A stretch of DNA of 64,000 bases from Excoecaria cochinchinensis (GCA_947683425.1 CANTUQ010000159.1:7392001-7456000); one strand, 5' to 3'. Positions 43,850 to 56,126 are shown, counted from the stretch's first letter. Translations and numbers: made by a program. Notes: generated by a model not told the origin, from the sequence alone.

Positions 43850-44295
43850 ACGGTGGCAATGAAGTGCTTGTCACTGTGAGGCATCATACGTCACGGTGGC
43901 AACCAAATGGTTGTCACCATGAGACTATCGAAGGAACGAATCTGCCTGGATGCACCTGAGGGGGTCACGGTGACAACCAACTTTATTGCCACCATGAGGT
44001 GCTCGACTTCAGCTACTGCCTTGGGAATTTTCTAGGTCACAGTGGCAATGATTTTTGTTGCCACCGTGAGGTATCCCCTACCCGTGACTCTGCCTTAGGA
44101 ATTTTCATGTCATGGTGACAACCAGAAGTGTTGCCACCGTGAGGTACCTTCTCATTGCAATCTGCCGGATTAAATTCTATGTCATGGTCACAACCATTTG
44201 GTTGTGACCGTGAGGTAAGTATGACTAGAATTCTGCCTTTGATAAATTCATAAGTCACAGTCACCATTTGGTTATGACCATGAGGTACCTAAAAA
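43850..44295 (-). repeat. Hairpin cluster in U3 of the H LTR
   Basis: Seven imperfect inverted repeats spaced 55-75 bases apart, each of the form TCACGGTGRCAACCA then a short loop then TGGTTGTCACCGTGA (starts near 43855, 43911, 43974, 44034, 44109, 44181, 44252). Most arms are 12-15 bases long. Confidence 0.9.
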
Positions 44296-44472
44296 ACCAG
44301 CAAAACCAAAATTAAGCTTTATTAAAATGCTATCTAAAATGCATAAAAACTTAAATTAACTAAATTTGACAAAATTAACCAAAAGTAATCACCACAAAAC
44401 AATAAACACAACTAAGAACCCACAAATCAAATGAAAATACTAACAAAACTAAGTACTAAATTGAAGTTATCA

Positions 44473-46154
44473 AAATACTCCACACTTAGACTTTGCTCGC
44501 CCACGAGTAAATGAATTATCCACATTCCTGAAATTTCAAACTCTTACTTAGAATAAGAAAACTTAAACAATAATCATAGCACTTAGTAGAAGAGTCTTAA
44601 CCACAAATCCTCAAATCAATTTATATCAAGTAATTTCATGTGTGTGTGCTTGGCTAAAAATAATTTTTCACATTTCAAAAATAAAACAACCGATGCATTT
44701 CAACAATTGAGCAAAGAAAATGAATTAACAATTCATTTGCATACTGGTTTCGCACTTGAAATTCAGGATAACAATAAGCCTCTCTTTTAGCACCAGAACC
44801 ACAAGGGTCATCTACACGAAACAACTCAAGTTAAGAATAGGATCACTAGGACTTATTCCAAGGTTGAATGCTAGGTTAGGGAATTGGCTAACAAGAATAG
44901 TTAAGGAAATCAAATAAAGAGTCAGGCACTCTACCTACATACACCACTACCCAATCTGAACATAATTTTTCCATGTCCTACTTTCAATTTACCCACAGTT
45001 GCCAAAACTCGTCTAAACTTCCCAACATGAAAAACACTAAACCACAAGAAAAAGAGGAGACAAAAGTCCCTAATGAATTTTTTTTCTCAAACCTAATCAT
45101 CTTTGACTTTGAAAACATCTTCCTCTCTTTTAGGGCACCCCACATTTAAAGTTTTCAACAAATGACTGCTCGAAATCAATGATCAATATTCTCATCAATT
45201 TTCTTTTTTTTTAAATCTTTGAGATACTCGAGCTAACCTAAATTTGTTTCTCAGACGAATAAGGTGAAATACCCACAATTCTCATTTTCTAACAAATTGG
45301 ATTTCATAAAGGGAAGATTAATAATATACTAGGCAACACCCCATATTTTCACAATTTTTCTCACACCCATACTATTTTAACAGAGAATACCCTTATTCAA
45401 CTTAACCTAATCCTAGAGTGGCAAATTCTTAGAAAGGATAGGCAAAAGCATTTAGGTTAAATGGTGAAATATGAGTGTAACAATAAAAATTGCATAGTAT
45501 GCTTTTAGCATACCAAATCGGCTCAACTGGGCTAGCAATGGAAAATTATGCATATAGGTAGATCAATAGTCATTTAAAATGGTTACCAAAGAAAAAAATT
45601 TTCCTAGGTCATGTCCTACACCTGCTTGAGTTGTTATATAGTTTCGAAGGGTGATGAGGAAGGTTCTAACTATCCTAAAATTCCTTCACTCAAAAACTTT
45701 CACATACTAGTTTTTTTCAAGTCTTTCGCAAACAAGCCTATAGTGCACAAAAGATAGGAAATTACAAGATATATGACTAATTGAGATGATATTGCCGCTA
45801 AAACATACAACTACTCTCTTCCTAAAATCAGTTTTTAAGATAATCCATTCACATCTTAAAGTTCAAACCATTCACAACAGAAATAACTAGAGGCAAACTA
45901 AGCTAAGATAGGAAAATTTAGGTAATAACAATTAAGTACACAAACAACTTAAATAAAATAAAACATGCGAATAAAAATAAATAAAACATATTAAGTTGTT
46001 AGATACAAATTAAGATGTTAGAATTACTCCCCCAACCCCACACTCAAAATCTTGCTGTCCCCAGCAAGTCAAATAGTTACAAAATAAAAATAAAATCAAA
46101 ATATAGGATAGGAGGTCTCCCTGCTCAAGTCTCTGGTGCTGGAGGTGGAGGAAA
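44473..46154 (-). other. 3' untranslated region of element H
   Basis: Noncoding. On the minus strand, PPT-like sequences TTTTGAGTGTGGGGTTGGGG (about 46053-46034), ATATGGGGTGTTGCC (about 45345), TTTAAATGTGGGGTGCC (about 45140) and the LTR-adjacent PPT repeat the four-fold pattern of G. The region 45350-45700 holds diverged copies of the block shared by G and C. Confidence 0.65.
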
Positions 46155-46838
46155 TTATGCATCAAAGTGCGCAGTCAATGAAGTAAGGCCCAGCAGCACT
46201 TGATCCATTTGGGATTGTAGGTCCGCTTGCATTGCGGATATGGACTCCATGTGCTCTATCAGTGCGGCGTACTACTAAGAGGACAAATGCTCATGCTATG
46301 GGGCTAGAGGGGCTGGAGGGACTGGTGCTTCTGGATCTTCCTCTTACTCACGCGGTAAGCCTCCCAAGCCACGCTCCACTCTCTGCAGATACTCCTCTCG
46401 AGTAGTCAAACGATACCCATTTGCAGTTGTCTCATCATCTGCTATCACCTTCATATTTTTCAACATCTTCTTGTCAATAGCTACGAAAGAAGGTAGCGGT
46501 TTGGATTTCCTCAATGGGTGCTGTACACCCTTAGCAATAACAGTCACCAAATCACCAAGCACTATCTTCTTTACCTTCTTCGGGTTCCACTACATTTCCT
46601 CCAATTTATGCCATAAATGCAGAGAACCATTAATCCACACTCCCCTTACCATACATGCTAAAAACAGCGCCTCAGGTAGGTTCACCTGCCCCGCTGAGTC
46701 CACATTACTCAAAAAAGACAACGAGAAAAACCGATGAATAATTCACAGGGCATGGCTGTTGAGATGGTGCGCCTTCGTCTTTCACGATACATACGTAGTG
46801 GCTGTTACCGTATCTCTGATGGACGCCCAAGCATTACC
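46155..46838 (-). pseudogene. Env-position ORF of element H, C-terminal part
   Basis: Continuation, on the far side of J, of the frame at 58833-59280. It reads NAWASIRDTVTATTYVS across the junction, then LPEALFLACMVRGVWINGSL, KKIVLGDLVTVIAKGVQHPL and a coiled-coil-like end (AALIEHMESISAMQADLQSQ). Stops occur after TTYVS, SHAL, LEEM and GLPRE. It aligns with residues about 160-300 of the G ORF. It is the Athila-specific ORF, not a recognisable envelope protein: no membrane segment is visible. Confidence 0.75.
46834..46838. other. Target-site duplication of element J, left copy (TTACC)
   Basis: TTACC directly left of the J 3' LTR; the identical pentamer is at 58828-58832, right of the 5' LTR. 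Joining the flanks restores the reading frame of the H ORF through DYDKG-NAWAS. Confidence 0.93.
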
Positions 46839-48809
46839 TATAACACCTCTTACCCATACGTAGGCGATCCCATCTGATAAGGAGTGAGATGCCGTATGAG
46901 TAAAGGTGCCACCACACAGATACAGAATACACATACACTCAACCATAACATACATAACAAAATACAAGGTAATTTAAAACTTTACAAGACCATTCATAAA
47001 AGCTGATCATGCATTAATATAATAGAAGCATTACATTACTGTTCTGATCAACTGAGAGATATAAAAGATAATTACAAATCCCAAAATTACATATACAAAG
47101 GCGGAAGCTATTACAATAACATAAGAGAGTTCTATACAAAAAGAATCATAAAGCTAAAAAAATAAGCCCTACACTAAGACCCTGCTGTATTGGCTTTGAT
47201 GGCGGCGACTCTCCTAAGACATAATTCCTTCCGCACCTGCACGGGTAAACACACCGTGCTTAAGCGAAAAACGCTTAGTGGGGAAACAAACACATAGCAT
47301 AAGGACAACCATTCACAACGGTCGTCAAGGCAATTCACATGCGTACTTCATTTACAAACGATAATCATGGCATGACAATAATAATAAACTCATACTCACA
47401 TACATAAAGCCATTCATCAGAAGATTCATAACAATAATCATATTCTCATAACAGATTACATTTTCACCATTGAATCCATAAGGATAACATATGTTTCCCA
47501 TATAACAATTCATACAAAACACCTGTTGACCCGAGGGAGTGGATAACGAGTATACGAACAGTACTTTAAGGGTACGAGCCGATACGGACTGTACTTTACG
47601 GGTACGAGCCGATAAAACAAATTTTCATTTAACTTTTACAAAACATTACAAAGGGGGATCTTATACAAGATCCTTTCGAATAAGGGTTCGCGAGGAACCA
47701 TTCGAGGACCTGATCGGGGTCCAAACAGAAAACAGAAGCTGCAGCAAAGACTCTATTAGGCATGCCTAACTATCCACTGACTAGACTCTAGCAGGTCATA
47801 CATAAATCATTCAATCCATTTCATAATTTCCAAAATCATCATCGTATATGTGCATAATCATATCATATTTCCATGTTCATAAAATACCAAGCATAATTCC
47901 CATAACTGTCAAAAGAAACGGAAGTTCAAACCTCACGCAAAGAAGAGAACTCAATTAGCATGCAAGGAACTGTCGTGCTCGTGGCGTCTGTCTCGCTCGC
48001 GACATAGACCGGAGTCTCTTTGCTGCGTGCGCGCGACGGACTTCGCGACCGCGAGGAGGACGGAAGAGCTAGGCTCTGTCGCGCTTGCGACAGAGGACAA
48101 TTGATGCTGTCGCGTGCTCGCGAAGGGTCGCGTGCTCGCGATAGCACTTGGTCAACAATACGCTCTATCGCGATCGCTACAGTTGTCGCGGTCGCGACAG
48201 AGGGTACACATCACTTCGGCTTTCGCGGGCTCGTGACGGCGTCACGTGATCGCGACAGCAAAGCTCCCAACATCACTCTCTGTCGCGATCGCGACAGAGT
48301 CGGGACTTCAAAAATCTGCAGAAATTCTGCAGATTTTCTTCTTCCAAATCCTCAACCAACCACACAAATCTCAATCAAATGATACTTACCTCAATTCCCG
48401 CTATTCGTTGACATTAACAACTATAATACAACATTTATTAACAATAAAATTCATACAATCCATTAATTTAAACGTTCAATTTCAAGAATCAATCAAAAAC
48501 CCATTTTATGCATCAAACCACATCAATTCCAAAATTTGCCATAGTTACTCATGCTTTGAAAGATTCACACTTCAAAGCAAATACCCATATCATGCACACC
48601 ACAATAAAGAACATCTAACAATATAATTCCAAGAAATCATCAAAAACACATACATGAACATTTCTCATGCAAAAGCAAGAAATTCCCAAACCTTCAAAAT
48701 CCTTAGCTCCTAGTGCTTAGTTCCACTGGATCCAACAACTTCCTTGCCTTTAGGATCCCGGGGAGGCTCAACTAGGAACTAAACAACACAACACACAAAC
48801 ACAAAACCC
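46839..48809 (-). mobile_element. Truncated 3' LTR of element J (Tekay/Del-like)
   Basis: Close match to 56246-58170 (R/U5 side of the 5' LTR). It ends at 46839 with TA in place of the terminal CA. At 48809 the match breaks off, so roughly the first 650 bases of U3 are missing. What follows belongs to the oppositely oriented element L, which indicates a deletion. Confidence 0.92.
47960..48300 (-). repeat. TGTCGCGATCGCGACA palindrome cluster (J 3' LTR)
   Basis: Numerous CG-rich palindromes in 340 bases, for example CTCTGTCGCGATCGCGACAG near 48279, with arms TGTCGCG/CGCGACA. The homologous cluster lies at 57375-57690 in the 5' LTR and at 51248-51540 in L. Confidence 0.92.
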
Positions 48810-49289
48810 CCAGAGTATCTTTGAACGCAAGGATCTTTGGATTTTGTAAGGTTTTGGTAGCACTCTGTATACCTCTCAGCTATCCCCAGAAAAAGTTTTG
48901 AATGAAAGCATATTAAATCATGGGGTTTGGACAAAGTGCATTATTATAGCATCAATTGCATCATTCTGCATACATGAATCATCTCAATCTCATTACATCA
49001 ACATCCTTTGACCATACATGAAAAGCATTACATATGTGTTTTGACTGAGGGAAAGCTGACATGGTGTACATAGAGTATTTGTTATTGAAGATGAGTAGGG
49101 ATTATTTTGCTGAAAGTGTTTGGTTCGGATATAAGAAAGTGATCTAAGAGTTTAATGATGAGGATAAGTGTAAACAAGCGAGTAGTTTGGAAGTGAAGTG
49201 TGTGAGTTGTTGGCAACTTGGATCGTTGGGTTGTGAATCCTTCCGGAGTAAGTGAATTTCGAGGACAAAATTCTTTAGGAGGGAAGAGT
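48810..49289 (+). mobile_element. Internal 3' end and PPT of element L
   Basis: 480 bases of plus-strand internal sequence ending GTGAATTTCGAGGACAAAAT, then the polypurine tract AGGAGGGAAGAGT (49278-49289), the usual end of a Tekay/Del-type chromovirus. No pol domain remains; the left boundary is the deletion junction with J's LTR. Confidence 0.8.
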
Positions 49290-51247
49290 TGTCACACCCC
49301 AAATCAGGCCTAGTCGGAATTGGCGCATTAAGTCGGGAATTGAAGGGTATTTTAGTAATTTATGCTTGACAAAAATTGGATAATAAGGATTTAATGGCAA
49401 AGTAATTAATTAAGTAGGTTGTAAAGGAAAATGTTAGAGTGTGCTTGTAGTGTATGGAAGTAGGATATAAGTGGATTAAGGGGTTTTATAGTGTGGGTTA
49501 TATGTATGGTGCCTAGGATGTAAGTGGATTTTAAGGAATAATATGGTGTGAGTGGTGTTTGGTGCCTTGAAGATATTTATTCAAGACATGGTTGTGTGTG
49601 GTTTGTGTATGGTGCTTAGAGTGGAAAAGTTAAGTGAGTGGATGTTGGTCGAATAGGAGAGGGACAAGTGGCTTGGTAGGTGGGCAATTAATGGGAAAAG
49701 AGTTAAAGGAAAATAAGAAAGAGAGGGAGAGCAGATTTCACGTTGGGGCTCCCTCCTCTCTCTCCCGTCCTTCCTCTTCTTCTCTTCTTTCCCATTTCTT
49801 GCGTTTCCTCTCTTGTTTGTGTGGGTTTGGAGCTGGTTTTGGAAGTGTTTGAGAGCAAGATTGAAGAGGTAAGTGGTTAGATTTTGGATGTTGTGTTTGG
49901 ATTTTGGATTGTCTTCTTCTTTGGTTTTGTTTAAGTTAAGGTTTGTGGAAGAGTAATTGTGGGTTTTGCTTTTGTGCAAGCTTTGGGTTTCAAGAGAAAG
50001 CTCAAGGGTAAAGAGAAGGTGAAGATTGGGTCTTGAAGCTACAAAGAAATCAGGTTTGGGAGCTTTGATTTATGAATTGGAATCTATGAGTTGTTGTGCC
50101 CTAATTCTCACTTAAGGTGTAAATGAGTTTGTATTGTTTAAATCTCTGAAATTTGAGTGTTTTGGTATGTGTAAATGCATTAATTAGTTTGGGTAGATGT
50201 GTTAGTAATCCATGTTATTGATTGAGATGAATGTATATGAGGGTTGGCTTTGCAATGCATGAGTCTTGGCAATTCTGTCCCGTTTTTATATGACCTCTGT
50301 GTATTGTTTTTGTCATAGATAGAGTGTTAGACCTCCACATTGTGTGATTCTTGATCCATTAGAACTATAACTTCCATTTATTTAAATATCCTAGAAATAG
50401 CCTTGGGCTAATTTTTAATCTAAGACCCTGAAATTTGGATAAAAACTTAGTGTCTCTTTTTGTGTTGGGTTGTGTGACCAGTATGGGTTGTGGAGAGCAT
50501 ATCTGGAGTTATAGATGTCTTTTGGACCTAAAATTTGTTTCATTTGCATTTTCACATCATATGGAACATTTTTTAAGAAATTAGCTTTGGCTAAAAATGA
50601 GGTTTAGAGGTCGGTTTAGGCAACACAAGTCAGGGGCGTTAAGCAGTCTTTTGTGGATTCTGAGATGAGCCTCTGTCGCGACCTCGCGACAGAAAAACCT
50701 ATATTAGCCTTTATTTCTTCATTTTTGAGCCCTTGGTTAACCCGGATCAATCCCGTACCTTCCCCTCAGCTTATTATGCACGTTTAGGGTAATTAAATGG
50801 CTATATAAGTAGTTGTTTTTGGGAAAAACTTATGAGTACGATTAAGATTGGTGATTTTTGGGAATCTCTTATTTTTGCATGTGAATATGTTCATGTATGT
50901 GTTTTGATGGTTTCTTGGAAGTAGGTTATTAGGTGTCCTTTATTTTGATGTATATGCTATGGGTCTTTGTTTTGGAATGTGGAATTTGCAAGATTATGAG
51001 TTAATTATGATGATTTTGGAATTGATGTGGTTTGATGCATAAATTGGGTTTTTGATTGATTCTTAAAATGGAATGTTTAAATCATTGGATTGTATGAAGT
51101 TGTTGTTAATAAATGTTGTATTATGGTTGTTGAGGGCAATGGATGCTAGTTTGGAGGTAAGTGATCTTGGAATGAGATTTGTGTGATGGGAGGAGGAATT
51201 GGAAGAGGAAAATCTGCAGAATTTCTGCAGATTTTCGAAATCCCGAT

Positions 51248-51540
51248 GCTGTCGCGATCGCGACGACCGTCGCGAACGCGATAGAGAGCGGTGTTGGGAG
51301 CTTCGCTGTCGCGAGCCCGCGACAGCCAAAGTGTTGAGCACTCTCTGTCGCGATCGCGACAGAGTGCGATGCTGGGCAAGTGCCATCGCGAGCCCGCGAC
51401 AACACCAATTGTTCTCTGTTGCGATCGCGACATACGTCGCGAACGCGACAGAGTCTGGCCCTTCCGGCCTCCTCGCGGTCATGAAGTCCATCGCGCGCAC
51501 GCAGCAAAGAGACTTCAGTCTCTATCGCGAGCGCGACAGA
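51248..51540 (+). repeat. TCGCGATCGCGA palindrome cluster in the L LTR
   Basis: About ten CG-rich palindromic words (CTGTCGCGATCGCGACAGAG at about 51346, GTCGCGAACGCGAC, TCGCGAGCCCGCGA) ending at a TATA-like TTATATGC (51544-51551). Confidence 0.92.
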
Positions 51541-52772
51541 CCCTTATATGCTAAATGAGTTCTCTTTCATTTCGTGTGGTTTGAACTTCCGTTCCTTTTG
51601 ATAGTTATGAGATTTATGTTTGGTATTTTATGAATAATATGAATATGGAACCATGATATGATTATGTACATATATGATGATAATTTTGGGAGTTATGAAA
51701 TGGATTGAATGGTTTATGTATGACCTGCTAGAGTCCAGTAAGTGGATAGTTAGGCATGCCTAATAGAGTTCTGTTAGCTGCAGCCCCTTTAAACGTTTGG
51801 ACCCTGATCAGGTCCCTATTTGGTTCCTCGCGAACCCTTTATGTGTATGGATCTTGTTTAAGATCCTCTTTCGTTAAAATATTTTTGAATGTGGAAAATG
51901 ATGTTGTTTTTCTCTCGATTCGTACCCGTAAGGTGCGCCCGTTCGTACCAATAAGGTACCGTCAGATAAAGATTATGTGATTACTTCGATTCGTACCCGT
52001 AAGGTTCGCCTGATCGTGCCAGTGAGGTACTGTCTGATTTCTCGTTATCCACTATTTTTAGTCAGCAGGTATTCTGTTCGCTTTGTCTGATATGAATATG
52101 AGAATATGATAACCGTTTGGTTAAGATTTCAGTAATATGAATCAGCTATCTTTCTGAATGTGATCATGGAAGTTTGAATGGTTTGAATATGACTCAAGTA
52201 TGCATTTGTATATGCTTCCGCCTATATTGTATTGTGAATGTGTGAATGAGTATTTGTCATATTGAGATGCAACGCATGTGGATCGACGTTCGGTAAGTGC
52301 ATGTGCCATAATGTAACGATATGCTATATGTTCCTATGAACTCAGTTATCGCAGTGTTTTTAATACGTAGTTGTGTGTTTGCAATTCACGGCATGATATT
52401 GTATGGATTAGAGTTGTGCAGTGGAAGTGTGGTTGTTTGATGCTATACACTGGGTTTTTATTTAGTGTAGGAATCTTCTGACATGATAAGTATGTTTTAG
52501 TACCTCTTAAGGATGCATGATGGTTGGGTGTAATTTTACTTGGTAATTGTGTTGCATGTGAGCGGGTTCCACTATGATAAGGATACCTTGGTATGATATG
52601 TGCATGTGCAATATTTTTAAGAGTTCTGCATGGTGATAATTGTATTAGGTTTGGTATTGCCTTTGCTATGCAAGTCTGATTATATATGTGTTATAAATAT
52701 CCGCATTTGACATTCGAATGTGTTATGCCTTGGCGACCATTGTGAATGGCCGTCCATTTTTATGGTGTGTTC

Positions 52773-52823
52773 TCCCCACTAAGCGTTTATCGCTTAGCAC
52801 GGATTTCCTTCCCGTGCAGGTGG
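52773..52823 (+). other. Conserved double hairpin in chromovirus LTRs (L copy)
   Basis: CTAAGCG...CGCTTAG (7-base stem) directly followed by GCACGG...CCGTGC, then AGGTGG. Equivalent structures occur in J (47235-47282 and 56641-56692) and in M (63917-63960), with loop changes but conserved stems. Confidence 0.85.
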
Positions 52824-53268
52824 TAGGTTTGGTTCTATTCGAGCCGCGCATCTGCAAGGTCGGCCACGTAGAAGTTAGAAGTTTTATATTTTGTTCAGCT
52901 CCTGTATTTCGGATTCTGTAATTTTGTAGCCTTTTGCTTATATATTTGTATTTGTAAGGATCTTATTGTAATTGAGTTTTCCGGTAAAAGAGCCTTTTGT
53001 TTTATCGTTCACTTTATGCTTCCGCCGAGTGATCTTATGTATGCATGTGTTTATGCTTCCGTTTAGTGCTTGCGTGTGTGCGTGAGTTATTGTATGATCA
53101 GTTTGTGCCCGCAGGGTAAGTCAAGTTTTTAATTACCCGTATTTTTGTATGTATGTTTATGCTTGTATGCATGCTTCCGCGTAACGAATGTGTTTATCCG
53201 TGTGTGAGTACTTCGGGTAGCGCGCCCGCCAGCGTCCTTCCAACGGGGGCGGCGGTGGGGGTGTTACA

Positions 53269-54893
53269 CTTCTCCCCGTAGAGATAATGACGCCAAATCT
53301 TCAAAGCGAAGACAACCGCTGCTAACTCAAGATCATGCGTCGGATAGTTCCTCTCATGCGGCTTCAATTGCCGAGAAGCATAAGCTACAACCTTACCTTC
53401 CTGCATCAGAACGCATCCTAAACCGACACCTGAAGCGTCACTATACATAACAAACTCCTTACCCAAAGTGGGTTGAGTTAGTATAGGAGCTTCAACTAAC
53501 AACTGCTTCAACCTCTCAAAACAGGCTTGACACTTATCTGACCATTCGAACTTAATTCCTTTCCTCAATAACCTGGTCATCGGAGCAGCTATCACAGAAA
53601 AACCCTTAACGAACCGACGGTAATAACCCGCCAGACCAAGGAAACTCCTCACTTCCTGGACATTCCTAAGCACTTTCTAATCTACTATCGCCTCAATCTT
53701 GGTTGGATCCACTTGGATACCCTTAGCTGAAACTATATGGCCCAAAAACGACACTTCCCGAAGCCAAAAATCACACTTACTCAACTTAGCAAACAACCGA
53801 TGCTCTCTCAAAATTTACAAAACTAACCGAAGATGCTCTTCATGCTCGGTCTCATCCTTGGAAAACACCAAAATGTCATCTATAAACACCACTACAAACC
53901 GGTCTAAGTATGGCCTGAACACTCTATTCATCAAATCCATGAATGCCGCGGGAGCATTAGTCAAACCAAACGACATAACAAGGAACTCATAGTGGCCATA
54001 ACGAGTCCGGAATGCAGTCTTAACCACATCCTCGTCCTTAACACGAAGCTGATAATACCCAGATCGAAGATCTATCTTGGAAAACACACCCGCACCTTGA
54101 AGCTGATCAAACAAATCCTCAACTCTGGGCAACGGATACTTATTCTTCACTGTGACCTTATTAATCTGCCTGTAGTCGATACACATCCTCAAGGACCCAT
54201 CCTTTTTCTTAACAAACAGAACTGGAGCTCCCCAAGGAGATATGCTGGGTCGAATGAACCCCTTATCCAATAGCTCTTGCAGTTGAGTTTTAAGTTCTCT
54301 CAACTCCACAGGAGCCATCCGATAAGGTGCTTTCGATACCGGTGTGGTACCCGGCATAATCTCTATGGCTAGCTCAACTTCCCTCTCTGGAGGCAAACCA
54401 GGCAAGTCACTCGGAAAAACATCACTTAACTCTCGGACAATACGGATGTCCTGAATCCTAACTTGATCCCTCTTGGAATCCAAAACCACAGCAAGAAAAG
54501 CCTCACAACCTTTTCTCATAAACCTCTTAGCTTGATTAGCAGAAATCACATTGTGCACGGAACTTGCACCCAAACCTCTGACAAACACTGGAACTCGGTT
54601 CCTATCCCGAAGCACGAAAGTCTTCCTATGACAATCAACCACGGCTCTATGCTTGCTCAACCAATCCATACCCAAAATCAAGTCATACTCTCTGAAGGGC
54701 AACTCTATCAAATCCACAGGAAACTCAACACCCTCAACCATCAACGGACAATTCCTAAAAACTCTACTCACACTGACACTATGCCCTAATGGATTGGTCA
54801 CACATATCTCATAGTCTAACTGTTCTACCACATGCAACTTATCAATAATCTTATGCATGCACAAATATGAGTGTGTGGAACCAGGATCTATTA
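53269..54893 (-). pseudogene. pol: Protease-RT-RNase H remnant of element J
   Basis: The frame reads leftward: protease IDPGSTHSYLC (about 54890), YDLILGMDWLSKHRAVVDCH, then reverse transcriptase with GFIRPSISPWGAPVLFVKKK, CIDYRQINKVTVKNKYPLPR, FSKIDLRSGYYQLR and the catalytic FIDDILVFSKD. RNase H follows (YSDASGVGLGCVLMQ, YASRQLKPHERNYPTHDLEL). Stops lie at 53815-53817 and near 53678 (after EAIVD). It is out of frame with gag, and part of the gag-protease joint is missing. At 53268 the LTR of L cuts it in RNase H; integrase and chromodomain are gone. RT would copy element RNA; this copy cannot. Confidence 0.9.
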
Positions 54894-56126
54894 GAGCATA
54901 TAATTCAGTGTAGCAATCACATCAGGGGCATCCTGCTCCTCTCTGGCTCTAACTGCATAAGCTCTAGCGGCCATTGGGGGAGGACGTTCAACTGTCTCAG
55001 AACTAGCTCCATCTCTAGGTCGATCGCCTCGACCGCTACCTCTCACAACCTGCGAAACATTCGATCCAACTCTGCTAGCTCCTCCCTGAGGACCCGAGTC
55101 TTCACCCATCTGAGGGCAATTAGCCACACGGTGCTCGGTGCTCCCACACCTGAAACACCCACCAATGAGCCACCTACACTCACCCCGGTGAGCCTTACCA
55201 CAATTCTCACAAACTGGAATAGCATCATACCGACCACCTCTACCAGATCCAGATACTGCAGCTGAACCTTGCCTTCTCCCTCTGGTAGCCGAACCAGCAG
55301 ATGGTTCATCTTGCGGGTTCCTAGACCTCTTTCCCGAAGATGAGGAAACACCACCTCTAGCAGAACTCCGGCGCTGAGCTCTCTCTCTAATCAAAGTTTC
55401 CGCCTTCTCTGCCCTCAAAGCAGCCTCAGCAATCTGATAATAATGTACCCCCGGCATACACATCAAAGAAACTAAAGCGATCTTCAAAGAATCATTCAAC
55501 CCGGCCTCAAAGTGCTTGCATCTGAAATCATCCGTCATAACCCCACGCGGAGCATAACGAGACAACCAGTTAAACTCCTTCTCATAATCCGCAACCGACA
55601 AGGCCCTTTGCCTCAAACTCAGAAACTGCTCCCATCTTGCGTCCTTATATGCCTGAGTCACATACTTCTTAGTAAACTGCTCATTAAAGAAATCCCATGT
55701 CAAAGGGTCAGGCATCTGAGGTTGTCTACTCACCAACTCCCACCATTCATATGCTGGACCTTGAAGCAAAGCTACAGCACACTCAGCTTGCTGATCAGGA
55801 GGACACCTGACTTCCCTAAGAGCTCTCTTAACTTTATCAAGCCACCTCTCCGCTATCTCAGACTCATCAAGTCCGGTCCCATAAAAATCTTCCACACCAG
55901 CTCTTCTCAGACTTACTATCGGAGCTTTCGGGGCAGTCACCCTTTCCAAAACCCGAGCCATGTCTTGATGCAATCTGAACATCGCCTCGAAAGGCATGGC
56001 AGCGGCCTCGGGCTAGACCCTAGCATGTTGAGCCAACACCGAAACAGAGACAGACGGATCTACCACTGGAGGGTTCACACTTTCAGTGGACTCCTCGAGC
56101 GCACCGTGAGCAGAATCAGAATTCAT
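54891..56126 (-). pseudogene. gag: Gag of element J
   Basis: Capsid/nucleocapsid precursor of a Tekay/Del-like chromovirus. The likely start is ATG 56126 (MNSDSAHG), in frame with the main part; a TAG at 56013-56015 splits codons 1-37 from the rest. The retrotransposon gag domain spans the segments GVEDFYGTGLDESEIAERWL, WWELVSRQPQ, WDFFNEQFTKKYV and LSVADYEKEFNWLSRYAP. An Arg/Ser/Gly-rich region and a CCHC zinc knuckle CFRCGSTEHRVANC (CX2CX4HX4C) follow, with an additional CENCGKAHRGEC. It ends at a stop after TLNYML, where the protease should continue in the same frame, so a deletion or frameshift lies at the joint. It is nearly complete. Confidence 0.9.

Larger units (their letters stand above)
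42636..44472 (-). mobile_element. 3' LTR of element H (Athila-like)
   Basis: Minus-strand LTR of 1837 bp from TGATAACTTCAATTTAGTAC (ending 44472) to GAGATCGCGTCA (42636). It is homologous in layout to the G LTR, with CCATTCTGGAG/CCCAATC.GGAGC words (plus strand, 43030-43145), TATA at 43824-43836 and U3 hairpins. The sequence right of 44472 (minus AGTCTAAGTGTGGAGTATTT) is its polypurine tract, so this is the 3' LTR. The target flank is TCACT (42631-42635). Confidence 0.88.
49290..53268 (+). mobile_element. 3' LTR of element L (Tekay/Del-like)
   Basis: A 3979-bp LTR from TGTCACACCCC to GGGGGTGTTACA. It is homologous to the J LTR in the opposite orientation (shared TGCAGC..., GATAGTTAGGCATGCCTAAT, CTAAGCG hairpins), so 46839-48809 and this LTR form a diverged inverted repeat. 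The right end cuts J's RNase H frame after HYLYGEK; the flank is CTTCT. No convincing gene lies within. Confidence 0.9.

Noticed and set aside
43850..44295. Hairpin clusters considered as MITE insertions or CRISPR-type repeats
   Set aside because: Each unit is only 34-40 bases, shows no target duplications, and the clusters keep position in both LTR and internal region.
47926..48382. Small Arg-rich frames in the J LTRs and L LTR (also 51063-51558 and 57357-57788)
   Set aside because: Open in several frames on both strands because of the CG palindromes; no conserved start or domain.
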